Shown here: positions 24,479-33,665 of the stretch, in pieces
Layout of the letters: each line of letters starts with the position of its first letter
Numbering within the stretch: the stretch's first letter is position 1
Source: Maricaulis sp034670125
Lineage (GTDB): Bacteria; Pseudomonadota; Alphaproteobacteria; Caulobacterales; Maricaulaceae
DNA length: 64,000 bases
Direction of reading: 5' to 3'
Assembly: GCF_034670125.1 (NCBI RefSeq)
Contig: NZ_JAXMOC010000001.1
Coordinates: 496,001-560,000 of the forward strand
Made by a program: the position numbers and the translations under genes
The notes under the pieces: generated by a model
Seen by the model: only the letters and a program-made list of their open reading frames with translations
What the model was told of the DNA's origin: nothing
The model's database searches: none

Positions 24479-26572
24479 ATGGCACCCATCCGCAAAGCGG
24501 TTGCGCGAGTAATGCGGTCTCTGGTCATGAAGTTCACGCTTCTGACCGGCGCGTTGATTTTCGCAACGACACTCATGCTGATGACGTTGGAGAACGTGTC
24601 CGCACAACGCGAGACGCGTAATCTTCTGATCGAGCGGTCGGTTGCGACCTTGCAGGCGACCGCGAGTCGCCTCGCCAATCCGATCTCGACCAATGACGCC
24701 ACCTATGTCGACATTTATGTCGAAGAGCTCATTGCCTCCATTGGTGCATCCCAGATGTATGTGCTCAACAATCGGCGCGAAGTGCTCGGCGAGGCCTATG
24801 ATGATGGCCGGGAACAGGGCCATCTGCGAGCCGCCGACATCGCCGTGATGTCGTTGGGCGCAGGTGATCTGCGCTATGATCTTCACGACAGCATGCTGGA
24901 GGTTGCCGCTCCGGTTTACACCCAGTCCCGCCGTCTGGTGGGCGTGGTCTACATGCGGCAGCCACTCGTTGAGCTGGTCGCGTCGCGGAATGCCGCATTC
25001 CAGCGCCAGACACTGATCGCGCTGTTTGCCCTCGGCATCTTCCTGCCGCTGGCGGCGCTGGTCGTGGGCCGGGCCTTGCGCCCTGTGCAGACCCTGACGG
25101 ACGCGGCCCGGCTGGCATCGTCGAAAAATCTCGACATGCGTATCTCGGTAAAGACCGGCGATGAGCTGGAAGTGCTCGCCAATGCCTTCAATCGCATGTT
25201 TGCCCGCCTCGATGGCAATCTCAAACGCATTCACCGACTGGCCTATGTCGACCTGGTCACCGAACTGCCCAACCGGGAACGTTTCCGCAAGGAAACGGAA
25301 CGGGTGGCGCGCAAATCGCTGGAGGACGGCGGCTCGGGTGCGGTTCTCTTCCTCGATCTCGACCGGTTCAAGCGCGTCAATGACTCGCTCGGCATAGGCG
25401 AGGGCGACCGCCTTCTGGAAATGGTCGGACGCCGGCTGTCGGAAGTGACGCGTGGCTGTGACATGGCCTCGGGCCATACCGATGAACCGTCCATGGTGGC
25501 GCGTCTGGGCGGCGACGAATTCACCGTGCTCCTGCCAACCATCGAGGACAGCGCCGACGCTGCCAGGATCGCCAACAAGCTGGTCGACGCCATTCGCCTG
25601 CCGTTCGAGATTTCCGGCCACCAGGTGTTCCTGGGCGTGTCGATCGGTGTCGCGGTCTTCCCGCAGGACGGAGCCGACCCCGAAACCCTGATGCGGCACG
25701 CCGATCTCGCCATGGCGCACGCCAAGCGGGCCGGGGGCTCTGCCGCCCAATTCTTCGAACCGTCCATGAACCAGTCCGCTTTCGAGCGCCTGGTCCTGGA
25801 AAATGAACTTCGCGATGCTGTCGCCCAGGATCAGCTGGTGGTCTTCTACCAGCCCAAGGTGCTGATGACGGACGGCACCTGTGCCGGCTGCGAGGCCCTG
25901 GTGCGCTGGCAACACCCGACGGCGGGCCTGCTGTCGCCGGGTGCCTTTATCGAGGCCGCCGAGGAATGTGGCCTGATCGGCGAGATCGGAGACTGGGTCT
26001 TGCGCGCCGCCTGTCGTGAAGCGGCCGCCTGGCGTGATCTGGGGCTGGAAATTCCGGTCGCTGTCAACGTGTCAGCCATGCAGTTCGAGCGCGACGGTTT
26101 TGCGGACTCGGTGCTGGAAGCCCTCGCCGCCGCCAATCTGCCGCCACATCTGCTCGAGCTGGAGCTGACCGAATCCATTGCCATGGAAAACCCCGAGCGG
26201 GTGATCGAACAGGTCCAGCCCTTGCGCGATCGTGGCGTGAACTTCGCCATCGATGATTTCGGCACCGGCCACTCCTCGCTCGCCTATCTGACGCGGATGC
26301 CATTTGATGTGTTCAAGATCGACCAGAGCTTCGTGCGCGACATGACCACCGACCATCACGCCCGCATCGTGGTCGAGACGATCCTGGCGATGGCCAAATC
26401 GCTGAAGCTGGAAACGGTCGCCGAAGGCGTGGAGACGCCGGAACAGCACCAGATGCTGCGGGCCCAGGGTGCAACCCTGGCCCAGGGCTTCCTGTTCGCC
26501 CGTCCGATGCCGGCCAGCGACTTCGTGGCCTTTGCCACCGAGAGCCATTCCCGCCGCGCCGTCGGCGAGTAA
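24479..26572 (+). CDS. membrane GGDEF-EAL protein (c-di-GMP turnover)
   Basis: A 697-residue bifunctional-looking protein. The N-terminus has a transmembrane segment (about 18-38), a periplasmic sensor region, a second transmembrane segment (about 180-200) and a HAMP-like linker. The GGDEF domain has an intact ARLGGDEFTVLL; the inhibitory RxxD I-site five residues upstream is absent (EPSM there). The EAL domain has CEALVRW, ELTESIAME, DDFGTGHSSL, KIDQSFV and VAEGVET, all of the catalytic residues. So it may synthesise and/or hydrolyse c-di-GMP, and phosphodiesterase activity is the safer prediction. The ATG at 24479 has an AGGGG site. Confidence 0.92.
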   Translation: MAPIRKAVARVMRSLVMKFTLLTGALIFATTLMLMTLENVSAQRETRNLLIERSVATLQATASRLANPISTNDATYVDIYVEELIASIGASQMYVLNNRREVLGEAYDDGREQGHLRAADIAVMSLGAGDLRYDLHDSMLEVAAPVYTQSRRLVGVVYMRQPLVELVASRNAAFQRQTLIALFALGIFLPLAALVVGRALRPVQTLTDAARLASSKNLDMRISVKTGDELEVLANAFNRMFARLDGNLKRIHRLAYVDLVTELPNRERFRKETERVARKSLEDGGSGAVLFLDLDRFKRVNDSLGIGEGDRLLEMVGRRLSEVTRGCDMASGHTDEPSMVARLGGDEFTVLLPTIEDSADAARIANKLVDAIRLPFEISGHQVFLGVSIGVAVFPQDGADPETLMRHADLAMAHAKRAGGSAAQFFEPSMNQSAFERLVLENELRDAVAQDQLVVFYQPKVLMTDGTCAGCEALVRWQHPTAGLLSPGAFIEAAEECGLIGEIGDWVLRAACREAAAWRDLGLEIPVAVNVSAMQFERDGFADSVLEALAAANLPPHLLELELTESIAMENPERVIEQVQPLRDRGVNFAIDDFGTGHSSLAYLTRMPFDVFKIDQSFVRDMTTDHHARIVVETILAMAKSLKLETVAEGVETPEQHQMLRAQGATLAQGFLFARPMPASDFVAFATESHSRRAVGE

Positions 26573-26657
26573 TTACCCCGGCCCGGCAGCTTGCCCCCTT
26601 GATCCGCTCCGCCGGGTCGGCCACATCGTGTGGACGACATCCTGCGGAGACCGGTCC

Positions 26658-27227
26658 ATGACTCAACCTTCCCCACCCGACTATGCCGACGCCAGTCACT
26701 GGCGCGGCACCACTATCATCGCCGTCCGCAAGGGTGGCCGGCTGGTGGTTGCCGGTGACGGCCAGGTCTCGATCGGTCCGACGGTGATGAAGGGCAATGC
26801 CCGCAAGGTCCGCCGACTGGCCGGTGGTGACGTGATCGCCGGTTTCGCGGGCGCAACGGCCGATGCCTTCGCCCTGTTTGAACGCCTGGAAGCAAAGCTG
26901 GAGCAGTATCCCAAACAATTGGCGCGGGCCTGTGTTGAGCTGGCCAAGGACTGGCGAACAGACCGTTATCTGCGTCGTCTCGAAGCAATGCTGATTGTCG
27001 GCGACCGTAGCGAAACCTTCCTGCTGACCGGCGCCGGCGACGTCCTGGAACCCGAAGACGGCGTGGTTGCTGTGGGATCCGGCGGAAACTACGCCCTGTC
27101 AGCCGCCCGCGCGGTCTTTGACTATGAAGCCGATCCGGAAATCATTGCCCGCAAGGCCATGGAGATCGCCGCCCGGATCTGCGTCTACACCAATGAAAAC
27201 CTGACGGTCGAAACCCTCGACGCGTAA
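26658..27227 (+). CDS. hslV: ATP-dependent protease subunit HslV (ClpQ)
   Basis: Threonine peptidase of the HslUV protease, 189 residues. The mature N-terminus is TTIIAVRKGGRLVVAGDGQV, after a propeptide of 17 residues (ends HWRG) that is removed to expose the catalytic Thr, as in other alphaproteobacteria. NARKVRRL and AVGSGGNYALSAARA are family motifs. hslU lies 1.15 kb downstream in the same direction, but two minus-strand genes are between, so the usual hslVU operon is broken. Confidence 0.93.
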   Translation: MTQPSPPDYADASHWRGTTIIAVRKGGRLVVAGDGQVSIGPTVMKGNARKVRRLAGGDVIAGFAGATADAFALFERLEAKLEQYPKQLARACVELAKDWRTDRYLRRLEAMLIVGDRSETFLLTGAGDVLEPEDGVVAVGSGGNYALSAARAVFDYEADPEIIARKAMEIAARICVYTNENLTVETLDA

Positions 27228-27254
27228 TCCGGGACCAGGCTGGCGTCCGGCCCT

Positions 27255-27330
27255 GTCCCAGACCCGTCCCAGACCCGTCCCGGGCTTGGTTCAGGCCTGG
27301 ATCAAGTTCGGCCTGGATCAGGTTCGGCCC
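27255..27330. repeat. two short tandem repeats at end of hslV / membrane gene
   Basis: At 27255-27281 the 11-bp unit GTCCCAGACCC occurs twice and is followed by a partial third copy (GTCCC). At 27289-27330 GTTCAGGCCTGGATCAA, GTTCGGCCTGGATCAG and GTTCGGCCC form a 16- to 17-bp tandem repeat. The second repeat runs into the last codons of the minus-strand membrane protein. GGCCTGGATCAG is close to palindromic in part (GATC centre). Such repeats are candidates for slippage polymorphism. Confidence 0.7.
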
Positions 27331-27794
27331 GGCCGCGCGCGGAATGCCGGCCGGTCGAAATACCCCTCGCCCCACAGCAACATCAGCGCCAGAAGCAGGG
27401 CCAGTTGCAGGATCAGCATCGGCGCAAAGGTCTCGAAGCCTCCGACGCCGTTGAACAGGTCATTCAGCGTCAGGAAGAAGCTGTCGAGGCGGTACAGGAA
27501 ATAAGAGACGAGAAAGACCGGGATGATCAGTGCGCTGCGCTTGAAATGCAGCCAGATACTGAACTGGGCCAGGACGGTCGACGAAAAGAAGGCCACTTCC
27601 TGCCACACAGCCAGCGACGCGAAGAACGCCTCGCCGTCCCAGCCCCACAGGCCCGTTGGCCAGACACCCACGCGAACCGCGATATCAACCACGGCCCAGC
27701 CGGTGACATAGATCGTGTGAAGACCCAGCAACAGTAACGAAAAACGGGACAGCCACCGGACATAGGGTGACCGGCCGAGGTCATTCCGATCCAT
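27318..27794 (-). CDS. four-helix membrane protein of unknown function
   Basis: A 158-residue protein with about four transmembrane segments (roughly 15-38, 57-80, 86-104, 118-140) and a basic, polar C-terminus (DRPAFRARPGRT) partly formed by the tandem repeat. The N-terminus MDRNDLGRSPYVRWLSRFS is basic and probably cytoplasmic. No family is recognised. It lies between hslV and the VOC-family gene on the opposite strand of hslV and hslU. Confidence 0.65.
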   Translation of the reverse strand: MDRNDLGRSPYVRWLSRFSLLLLGLHTIYVTGWAVVDIAVRVGVWPTGLWGWDGEAFFASLAVWQEVAFFSSTVLAQFSIWLHFKRSALIIPVFLVSYFLYRLDSFFLTLNDLFNGVGGFETFAPMLILQLALLLALMLLWGEGYFDRPAFRARPGRT

Positions 27795-27880
27795 CCGGTA
27801 CCCCTTTCGTCAGACTTGCGGAGCCGGATCACCACTGTCGGCGGATTCCACCCTTCACCGCAAGGGCGGGCCGGGCGCGA

Positions 27881-28300
27881 TCAACCGGCGAAAACGTGCG
27901 CCTCATCTCGGAAAGTCTTGAATTCCAGTGCGTTGCCGGCCGGGTCACGAACGAAAAACGTGCCCTGCTCTCCGGCTTCGCCGGCAAATCTGACATAGGG
28001 CTCGATGATGAAGTCCTGCCCCGCCTCCCGCAGGCGTCCGGCCAGCGCCTCCCAGTCGGCCCAGTCGAGCAGGAGTCCGAAATGCCGGACCGGGACCTGC
28101 TTGCCATCAACAGCCCCTGTATTCACGCTGCCGCATTCCTGTGGCGCGAGGTGGGCCACGATCTGGTGGTCAAAAAAGTCGAAATCGACCCAGGTTTCGC
28201 TGGACCGGCCTTCCCGGCACCCCAACAGGTCACCGTAAAACTGCCGGGCCGCAGGCAGGTCATCGACCGCAAAGGCGAGGTGAAATCTCGGTCGGGTCAT
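27881..28300 (-). CDS. VOC family (glyoxalase-like) protein
   Basis: A 139-residue vicinal-oxygen-chelate protein with FHLAFAVDDLPAARQFYGDL, HFGLLLDWADWEALA and FFVRDPAGNALEFKTF, the paired beta-alpha-beta-beta-beta arrangement of the superfamily. The substrate is not predictable; glyoxalase, dioxygenase or resistance roles are all possible. The ATG at 28300 is preferred to an in-frame TTG at 28306. It is divergent from hslU (80 bp) and stands alone inside the hslV-hslU interval. Confidence 0.85.
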   Translation of the reverse strand: MTRPRFHLAFAVDDLPAARQFYGDLLGCREGRSSETWVDFDFFDHQIVAHLAPQECGSVNTGAVDGKQVPVRHFGLLLDWADWEALAGRLREAGQDFIIEPYVRFAGEAGEQGTFFVRDPAGNALEFKTFRDEAHVFAG

Positions 28301-28380
28301 CGGCAAGTGCCTTTCAGGTCTGGTTTTGGAGCCTGCAGCTCATTACATCAGTTGGACGCGCAAGCAACGCAAAGACGATA

Positions 28381-29688
28381 ATGACCGATTTTACCCCCCG
28401 CGAGATAGTCTCCGAACTCGACCGCTTCATCGTCGGACAGGCCGACGCCAAGAAGGCTGTCGCCATTGCCCTGCGCAATCGCTGGCGTCGCCGTCAGCTG
28501 GACGATGCGCTGGCCGAGGAAGTCACCCCGAAGAACATCCTGATGATCGGGCCGACCGGTGTCGGCAAGACCGAAATCTCGCGCCGCCTGGCCAAGCTGG
28601 CCGGCGCCCCCTTCATCAAGGTCGAAGCCACCAAATTCACCGAGGTCGGCTATGTCGGTCGCGACGTCGAACAGATTGCCCGCGACCTGGTGGAAATAGC
28701 CATCAACATCGTGCGCGAAACCAAACGCGAGAATGTGAAGGCCAAGGCCCATGCCGCGGCCGAGAACCGGGTGGTTGACGCCCTGGTCGGCCCCAATGCC
28801 AGCGAAAGCACGCGCGAAAGCTTCCGCAAGCGATTACTGGCCGGCGAGCTCGACGACAAGGATGTCGAGATCCAGCTGGCGGACACCGGGTCGGGCATGC
28901 AGATGCTCGATATTCCGGGCATGCCGACCGGCGGCGCGGGTGTAATCAATATCGGCGACATCCTGGGCAAGGGCTTCGGACAGAAGACCAAGACCGTGAG
29001 GATGAAGGTCAAGGACGCCTACGAACCCTTGATCAATGAAGAGGCCGACAAGTTGCTGGATGACAGCCAGATCACGGCAGAGGCGATCAAGCTGGCCGAG
29101 AATGACGGCATCGTCTTCCTCGACGAGATCGACAAGATCGCGGCCCGCGCTGACGCCCGTGGCGGCGACGTCTCCCGCGAAGGCGTGCAGCGCGACCTTC
29201 TGCCATTGATCGAGGGCACCACCGTTGCCACCAAGCACGGCGCCATCAAGACCGACCACATCCTGTTCATTGCTTCCGGGGCCTTCCATGTTGCCAAACC
29301 GTCGGACATGTTGCCGGAGCTTCAGGGACGCCTGCCGATCCGCGTCGAACTGTCTGCCCTCAGCGAAGCCGATCTCAAACAGATCCTGGTCGAGCCCGAA
29401 GCCAGCCTGATCAAGCAATATGTCGGGCTGCTGGCAACCGAGGGGCTGACCCTGACCTTCACCGACGACGCCATCGACGCGCTTGCCAAGCTGGCGGCAG
29501 ACGTCAATGCCAGTGTCGAGAATATCGGCGCCCGGCGCCTGCAAACGGTGATGGAAAAACTGGTCGAGGACATCTCCTTTACCGCCTCCGACCGGTCAGG
29601 CCAGGAGATCACCATCGATGCGGACTATGTGGCCGAGCATGTCGGTGCGCTCGCGAAGAATGCCGACCTGTCAAAATTCATCCTGTAG
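28381..29688 (+). CDS. hslU: ATPase subunit HslU (ClpY)
   Basis: AAA+ unfoldase of the HslUV protease, 435 residues, full length. It opens MTDFTPREIVSELDRFIVGQ; Walker A is IGPTGVGKTEISRR, the pore loop KVEATKFTEVGYVGRDVE, Walker B IVFLDEIDKIAA and the sensor-2 region GARRLQTVMEKLVEDISF. The intermediate domain (about 100-230) is present. The C-terminus KNADLSKFIL carries the residues that insert into HslV. It is convergent with smr (9-bp gap). Confidence 0.97.
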   Translation: MTDFTPREIVSELDRFIVGQADAKKAVAIALRNRWRRRQLDDALAEEVTPKNILMIGPTGVGKTEISRRLAKLAGAPFIKVEATKFTEVGYVGRDVEQIARDLVEIAINIVRETKRENVKAKAHAAAENRVVDALVGPNASESTRESFRKRLLAGELDDKDVEIQLADTGSGMQMLDIPGMPTGGAGVINIGDILGKGFGQKTKTVRMKVKDAYEPLINEEADKLLDDSQITAEAIKLAENDGIVFLDEIDKIAARADARGGDVSREGVQRDLLPLIEGTTVATKHGAIKTDHILFIASGAFHVAKPSDMLPELQGRLPIRVELSALSEADLKQILVEPEASLIKQYVGLLATEGLTLTFTDDAIDALAKLAADVNASVENIGARRLQTVMEKLVEDISFTASDRSGQEITIDADYVAEHVGALAKNADLSKFIL

Positions 29689-29697
29689 CCGGTTCGC

Positions 29698-30297
29698 TCA
29701 GTCCCTGGCCCGGACCCTCAGCGTGACATAGAACGCGCCGCTTCCACCGTGCCGGGCGTGCGATCTCGCATACCCTGACACATACTGACTGAATTCTGGA
29801 AGTCCCAACCATTCCGGTAATTTGCGCCGAAGTACCCCCGGCTCTTCAACCTTTTCCCAGGGCGCCACTTCACGCTCACGGGATTTGAAGCCCTTGCCGG
29901 TGATGACCAGAACCGTCCGGTAACCGGCAGCGTGGCCCATTTGCAGGAAGTGACGGAGCGAACGCAGCGCCTGGTCCTGGGTCAGTCCGTGCAGGTCAAT
30001 CCGCCCATCAATCGCGAGACGGCCCCGCCGGACCCGTTTTTCCCCGGTCCGGTCATGCGGGGTCGGGGGATCATAAGCCGCCACCGGACGGTCCCGCGGT
30101 GCGGGCTGGATGCCGGTATTGTAAGCCCGCGCCGCCGTATCCATCGACTTCTGGCCTGAGGGTTTTGGGGCTTGCGGTGCGGGCGGCACCGGGTCTTCAA
30201 GGGACCGAAGCCGATCCTGGGAGATCGGCTTCACCGATTTGGCAACGCGACTCCAGAGCGCTCGCTCCTCCGGGCGCATGGTCCGTTTGCGGCTCAT
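29698..30297 (-). CDS. Smr/MutS2 C-terminal domain protein
   Basis: A 199-residue protein with a disordered, charged N-terminal half and a Smr domain from about residue 95: RIDLHGLTQDQALRSLRHFL, then GYRTVLVITGKG and HGGSGAFYVTLR at the end. Smr domains of this class act as DNA nicking nucleases or RNA endonucleases; HGGSG resembles the HGKGxG-type motif. It is 3 bp downstream of mltA and belongs to the tim44-like / mltA / smr operon, an arrangement often found in alphaproteobacteria. Confidence 0.88.
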   Translation of the reverse strand: MSRKRTMRPEERALWSRVAKSVKPISQDRLRSLEDPVPPAPQAPKPSGQKSMDTAARAYNTGIQPAPRDRPVAAYDPPTPHDRTGEKRVRRGRLAIDGRIDLHGLTQDQALRSLRHFLQMGHAAGYRTVLVITGKGFKSREREVAPWEKVEEPGVLRRKLPEWLGLPEFSQYVSGYARSHARHGGSGAFYVTLRVRARD

Positions 30298-30300
30298 CGA

Positions 30301-31548
30301 TCAGTTCGGCTCAGGATCGGCAAACAGGCGCGCCACAACGGTATGGGGCAGCAGGATTGTCCACTCTGCACGGGCTCGTGTCGTGCCGGCACGTCGCTCG
30401 GCGGTTTCGCCCCAGCCCCAGAAGAAATCGCCGCGCAGCGGTCCGTTGATGGCGCCGCCGGAGTCCTGCGCGATCACCAGACCGGTCCACCCTTCCAGTT
30501 CCGACAAATCCGCCGACAACCAGACCGGCACGCCGTGCGCCATGACCCGGGTGTCCACGGCGAGGGATGCCATGGGCGTCAGAGCGACACCGGATGACCC
30601 GCGCGGGCCGAGCTCGGGATTGGCGAGACTTTCACTCTGGAAGAACACATAGCGCGGATTGACGCCAAAAAGTTCTGCGGTGGCTTCCGGCCCCCGGGAG
30701 GCCAGCCAGGCCTCAATGCCCTGTTTCGACGCGGCATGGGCTTCCAGCTCGCCGCGCTGGACCAGTTCGCGCCCGATCGACCGGTAGGGAAGGCCGTTAT
30801 GCGCGGCAAACGCGGCGCGTTCTTCATGACCATCAGCGAAAACCAGCCGACCCGAGCCCTGGATCTGCAGGAAAAACACATCGACCGGGCGGCCCCAGGC
30901 GAAAATTTCACCGGCATTGTCAGCCTCGATCCGGGCTCGGTCCTTGTACAGGACCAGCTCTCCGTCACGGACCTCACCCACGATCCGGCGCCCCGCCAGG
31001 GAGTCGTCAAAACGCCCCAGATCCACCGTCACGAGGTCATCGGGCCGACGTCGCAAGGGCTGGATGAAGGCGCCCTGTCGCTCGCGCCGGACTTCCACAT
31101 AAGGCTCGTAATAGCCGGTCAGCAGCCCGTCGGTCCGGGTCTCGGCCGTTTCCGCATCGCGAGCCAGCAGCCGGACCGGCGTGAACACGGCTTCCAGGCT
31201 GGCTCGCGCCGCCTCGGGACCGGGAACCGTCATCGCTGCCGCGGCGCAGGCGCCGCGCCAGTCCTCCACCCGACCAGCCCACCGGGCCTGGGGATTGAGC
31301 GGATCGGCATCGGCGCGCCGGTCAAGACGCTCGCAACTGCGCCGGAACGCCTGCAGGGCCGGCGCCAGGTCACGGTCCGGCCAGGCCCGCATTTCGGACC
31401 AGTCAACAGGTTGGAAATCCAGGGTTTCCGGTCGCTCGACAGCCGGCGGTTCCGGCTCGGGCAGCGGGTCAGGTTCCATCGGGCGCGGCTGGCATGACGC
31501 CAGCAACACAGCACCGATCAGGAGGCAGCGATCAAACCGCGGCAACAC
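30301..31548 (-). CDS. mltA: membrane-bound lytic murein transglycosylase A
   Basis: Peptidoglycan-cleaving lipoprotein of 415 residues. A short signal peptide ends in the lipobox LASC (Cys19). The MltA domain runs from about residue 95 and contains LLTGYYEPYVEVRR and WGRPVDVFFLQIQGSGRLVF; the 3D domain ends IAQDSGGAINGPLRGDFFWG, including the catalytic Asp. GH102-family activity is well established for relatives. Its start overlaps the tim44-like stop by 17 nt, so the pair is cotranscribed. Confidence 0.93.
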   Translation of the reverse strand: MLPRFDRCLLIGAVLLASCQPRPMEPDPLPEPEPPAVERPETLDFQPVDWSEMRAWPDRDLAPALQAFRRSCERLDRRADADPLNPQARWAGRVEDWRGACAAAAMTVPGPEAARASLEAVFTPVRLLARDAETAETRTDGLLTGYYEPYVEVRRERQGAFIQPLRRRPDDLVTVDLGRFDDSLAGRRIVGEVRDGELVLYKDRARIEADNAGEIFAWGRPVDVFFLQIQGSGRLVFADGHEERAAFAAHNGLPYRSIGRELVQRGELEAHAASKQGIEAWLASRGPEATAELFGVNPRYVFFQSESLANPELGPRGSSGVALTPMASLAVDTRVMAHGVPVWLSADLSELEGWTGLVIAQDSGGAINGPLRGDFFWGWGETAERRAGTTRARAEWTILLPHTVVARLFADPEPN

Positions 31549-32152
31549 GGGTCAGCACCCAGTTGGGATCACCCTTGTTGGTCCGGCGTTCAAACACCCA
31601 GTCCTCGGTGACAGTGGACAGGCGGCCGATATCGCCGGCAATCACCACGTCATCACTGTCACGGGTCTCGGTCGCGATCTCAGCGACAAAGCGGACCTTG
31701 ATACGGGCGGTATGGTCGGCGTGACCCGCCTCGATGATGTCGATGTCTTTCAGGCGCTCGACTTCCGTACGAACGCTTTCGCCACGATCAGCACGCTGGT
31801 CGATTGCCGTGGTGTAGCGCTGCAGGACATTCGGCGCCAGAAGCGGTTCGAGCGTCTTGCGGTCCCCGGCGGCGAACGCCTCCACGATCATCACATAGGC
31901 GTTCTGGGCGCCGTCCTTGAACGCGGTCGGGTCAAAATGCGTATCGACGGCCGCGATGGCCTCCAACCCGGCGGCGGCCGGTCCCTCGAATGCGGGTCGC
32001 AGATTGGGTGTCTTGTCGGAGTCAGACGCTGTTGCAGGCTTTGCCTGCGGGGTCGGGGCCTCCATATGGCCTTCCCGCCGCCCCAACACGGTATAGAGGC
32101 GATAGGCGAAGAAAATCGCGGCAACACCACCAATAAGGGTCCAGATATCCAT
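31532..32152 (-). CDS. Tim44/TimA domain membrane protein
   Basis: A 206-residue protein with one N-terminal transmembrane segment (MDIWTLIGGVAAIFFAYRLY) and a C-terminal Tim44-like domain (about 80-206) including FVEAFAAGDRKTLEPLLAP-like spacing (seen as MIVEAFAAGDRKTLEPLLAP) and VEDWVFER-type ending (VTEDWVFERRTNKGDPNW). The bacterial relatives (TimA in Caulobacter) are related to the mitochondrial import motor subunit; their function is not settled. Divergent from secB, which fits a protein-export neighbourhood. The in-frame start at 32209 lacks support. Confidence 0.85.
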   Translation of the reverse strand: MDIWTLIGGVAAIFFAYRLYTVLGRREGHMEAPTPQAKPATASDSDKTPNLRPAFEGPAAAGLEAIAAVDTHFDPTAFKDGAQNAYVMIVEAFAAGDRKTLEPLLAPNVLQRYTTAIDQRADRGESVRTEVERLKDIDIIEAGHADHTARIKVRFVAEIATETRDSDDVVIAGDIGRLSTVTEDWVFERRTNKGDPNWVLTRVAAV

Positions 32153-32365
32153 GAGGACGGTCGTACCTTTGCTGAGCCAAACGCGCGTGACGTCCGCACG
32201 CGCGGACATGTCATCGCGTAAGATATAGGCTCAATTTGGTCGCGCGTCAGCCTTTGCACTGTGGTCTTGCCTGCTTGCCGCTGGCCGGTGGCCATGCTAA
32301 CGGGCGCGCTCTCATTGACCCGGCCGTTCCAGGCCAGCCGTTTACAGACCCATCCGGGGAGTTCC

Positions 32366-32884
32366 ATGACCGACGCACCCAACACGCCCGCCGACAATGC
32401 TGCAGCCCAAGCGCCGCAGCTGCGCGTTCTCGCGCAATATGTGAAGGACCTCTCCTTCGAAAACCCGGGTGCCCCGGAAACGCTGCGCCCCGGCCAGCCC
32501 GCTCCGGCCATTGACCTGGCCATCGACGTACAGGCTCGCACCGCTGGCGAGGACACGTTCGAAGTCGTCCTGACGGTCAATGCCAAGGCCTCGCGCGACG
32601 AGTCGGTCGTTTTCATCGCCGAGCTGTCCTATGCCGGCCTGTTCCAGCTCGCCAATGTGGGCGAAACCGATCGCGAGCCTTTCCTGCTGATCGAATGTCC
32701 GCGGCTGATCTTCCCGTTCGCACGCCGGGTTCTTGCCGACACCACGCGCGACGGAAACTTCCCGCCGCTCATGCTTGATCCGGTTGATTTCGCGGGCCTC
32801 TACCGCGCCCAGCTCGCCAAGCGCGCCGCTGCCGCTCCGGGCTCGGAAAGCAATGGCAATGGCGATCCGGCCGCTGCCAACTAG
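32366..32884 (+). CDS. secB: protein-export chaperone SecB
   Basis: Tetrameric chaperone that keeps preproteins unfolded and hands them to SecA. The 172-residue protein has LRVLAQYVKDLSFENPGAPE at residues 19-38, LSYAGLFQLANV, and ECPRLIFPFARRVLADTTRD followed by GNFPPLMLDPVDFAGLY, the typical SecB core. A Gly/Asn-rich tail follows. The start ATG at 32366 has GGGGAG upstream. It is convergent with dnaQ and divergent from the Tim44-like gene, as in Caulobacter-like genomes. Confidence 0.97.
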   Translation: MTDAPNTPADNAAAQAPQLRVLAQYVKDLSFENPGAPETLRPGQPAPAIDLAIDVQARTAGEDTFEVVLTVNAKASRDESVVFIAELSYAGLFQLANVGETDREPFLLIECPRLIFPFARRVLADTTRDGNFPPLMLDPVDFAGLYRAQLAKRAAAAPGSESNGNGDPAAAN

Positions 32885-32907
32885 ACCCGTTGACTGACCG
32901 GACGTTC

Positions 32908-33600
32908 CTACTGGATCGTCAGTTTCTTCCAGAGCGCGTTCTCGCCCATTTCGTCAACAAAGGCGGCATGGGCGGCGCGCTCTGAGTCTGTTTGGCGTCC
33001 GGGCAGGGGTTCCGCTCGCGGCGGCCTCGCCGGAAATTCAACCTTCCCGGCACCGCCACTTCCCTGGCCGCTGAGATCCAGCGCCCGGGTCCGCCCTCCC
33101 ATCAATTCAAGATAGACCTCCGCCAACAACAGGGAGTCGATCAGGGCGCCGTGCTTGTCACGCGTGTCGAGCGATATGTCGAAGCGTTTGCAAAGTGCAT
33201 CAAGCGAGACGTAGGAGCCGGGGAACTTGGCCCTGGCGATCCGTGCCGTGTCCTTGAAGCGGTCATCGGCATAGGTCTCCAGGCCCAGCCGGGCCAGTTC
33301 CATATTGATGAAGCCACGATCAAACGGCGCATTGTGGGCGACCATGGTCGCATCGCCGACGAACTCGACGAATTTCGGACCGACCTCGTCAAACAAGGGT
33401 TTGTCAGCGAGGAATTCTGTGGTCAGGCCGGTGATTTCGACCACTTCCTTGGGAACGGAACGCTGCGGATTCACATAGGCATGGAAAGTCCGGCCGGTGG
33501 GAATGAAGTCGACGAGCTCGACACAACCCAGCTCGGTGATCCGGTCACCCGAATTGGGATCGAGACCGGTGGTTTCCGTATCGAAGACGATTTCCCGCAT
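32908..33600 (-). CDS. dnaQ: DNA polymerase III epsilon subunit (proofreading exonuclease)
   Basis: 3'-5' exonuclease of the replicative polymerase, 230 residues. Exo I is IVFDTETTGLDPNSGDRI (Asp, Glu), Exo II VAHNAPFDRGFINMEL and Exo III DKHGALIDSLLLAEVYLEL with the catalytic His and Asp. The C-terminal tail (GENALWKKL) is the site that in E. coli binds the alpha subunit. It is the last gene of the operon ppsR-maf-aroE-coaE-dnaQ reading away from the origin. Confidence 0.95.
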   Translation of the reverse strand: MREIVFDTETTGLDPNSGDRITELGCVELVDFIPTGRTFHAYVNPQRSVPKEVVEITGLTTEFLADKPLFDEVGPKFVEFVGDATMVAHNAPFDRGFINMELARLGLETYADDRFKDTARIARAKFPGSYVSLDALCKRFDISLDTRDKHGALIDSLLLAEVYLELMGGRTRALDLSGQGSGGAGKVEFPARPPRAEPLPGRQTDSERAAHAAFVDEMGENALWKKLTIQ

Positions 33601-33665
33601 AGCCCTGTCCCGCCTTGCTTTCCTTGCCTGTCCGGGTCACGTCGCCGATCCGGACCGGATCGTAT

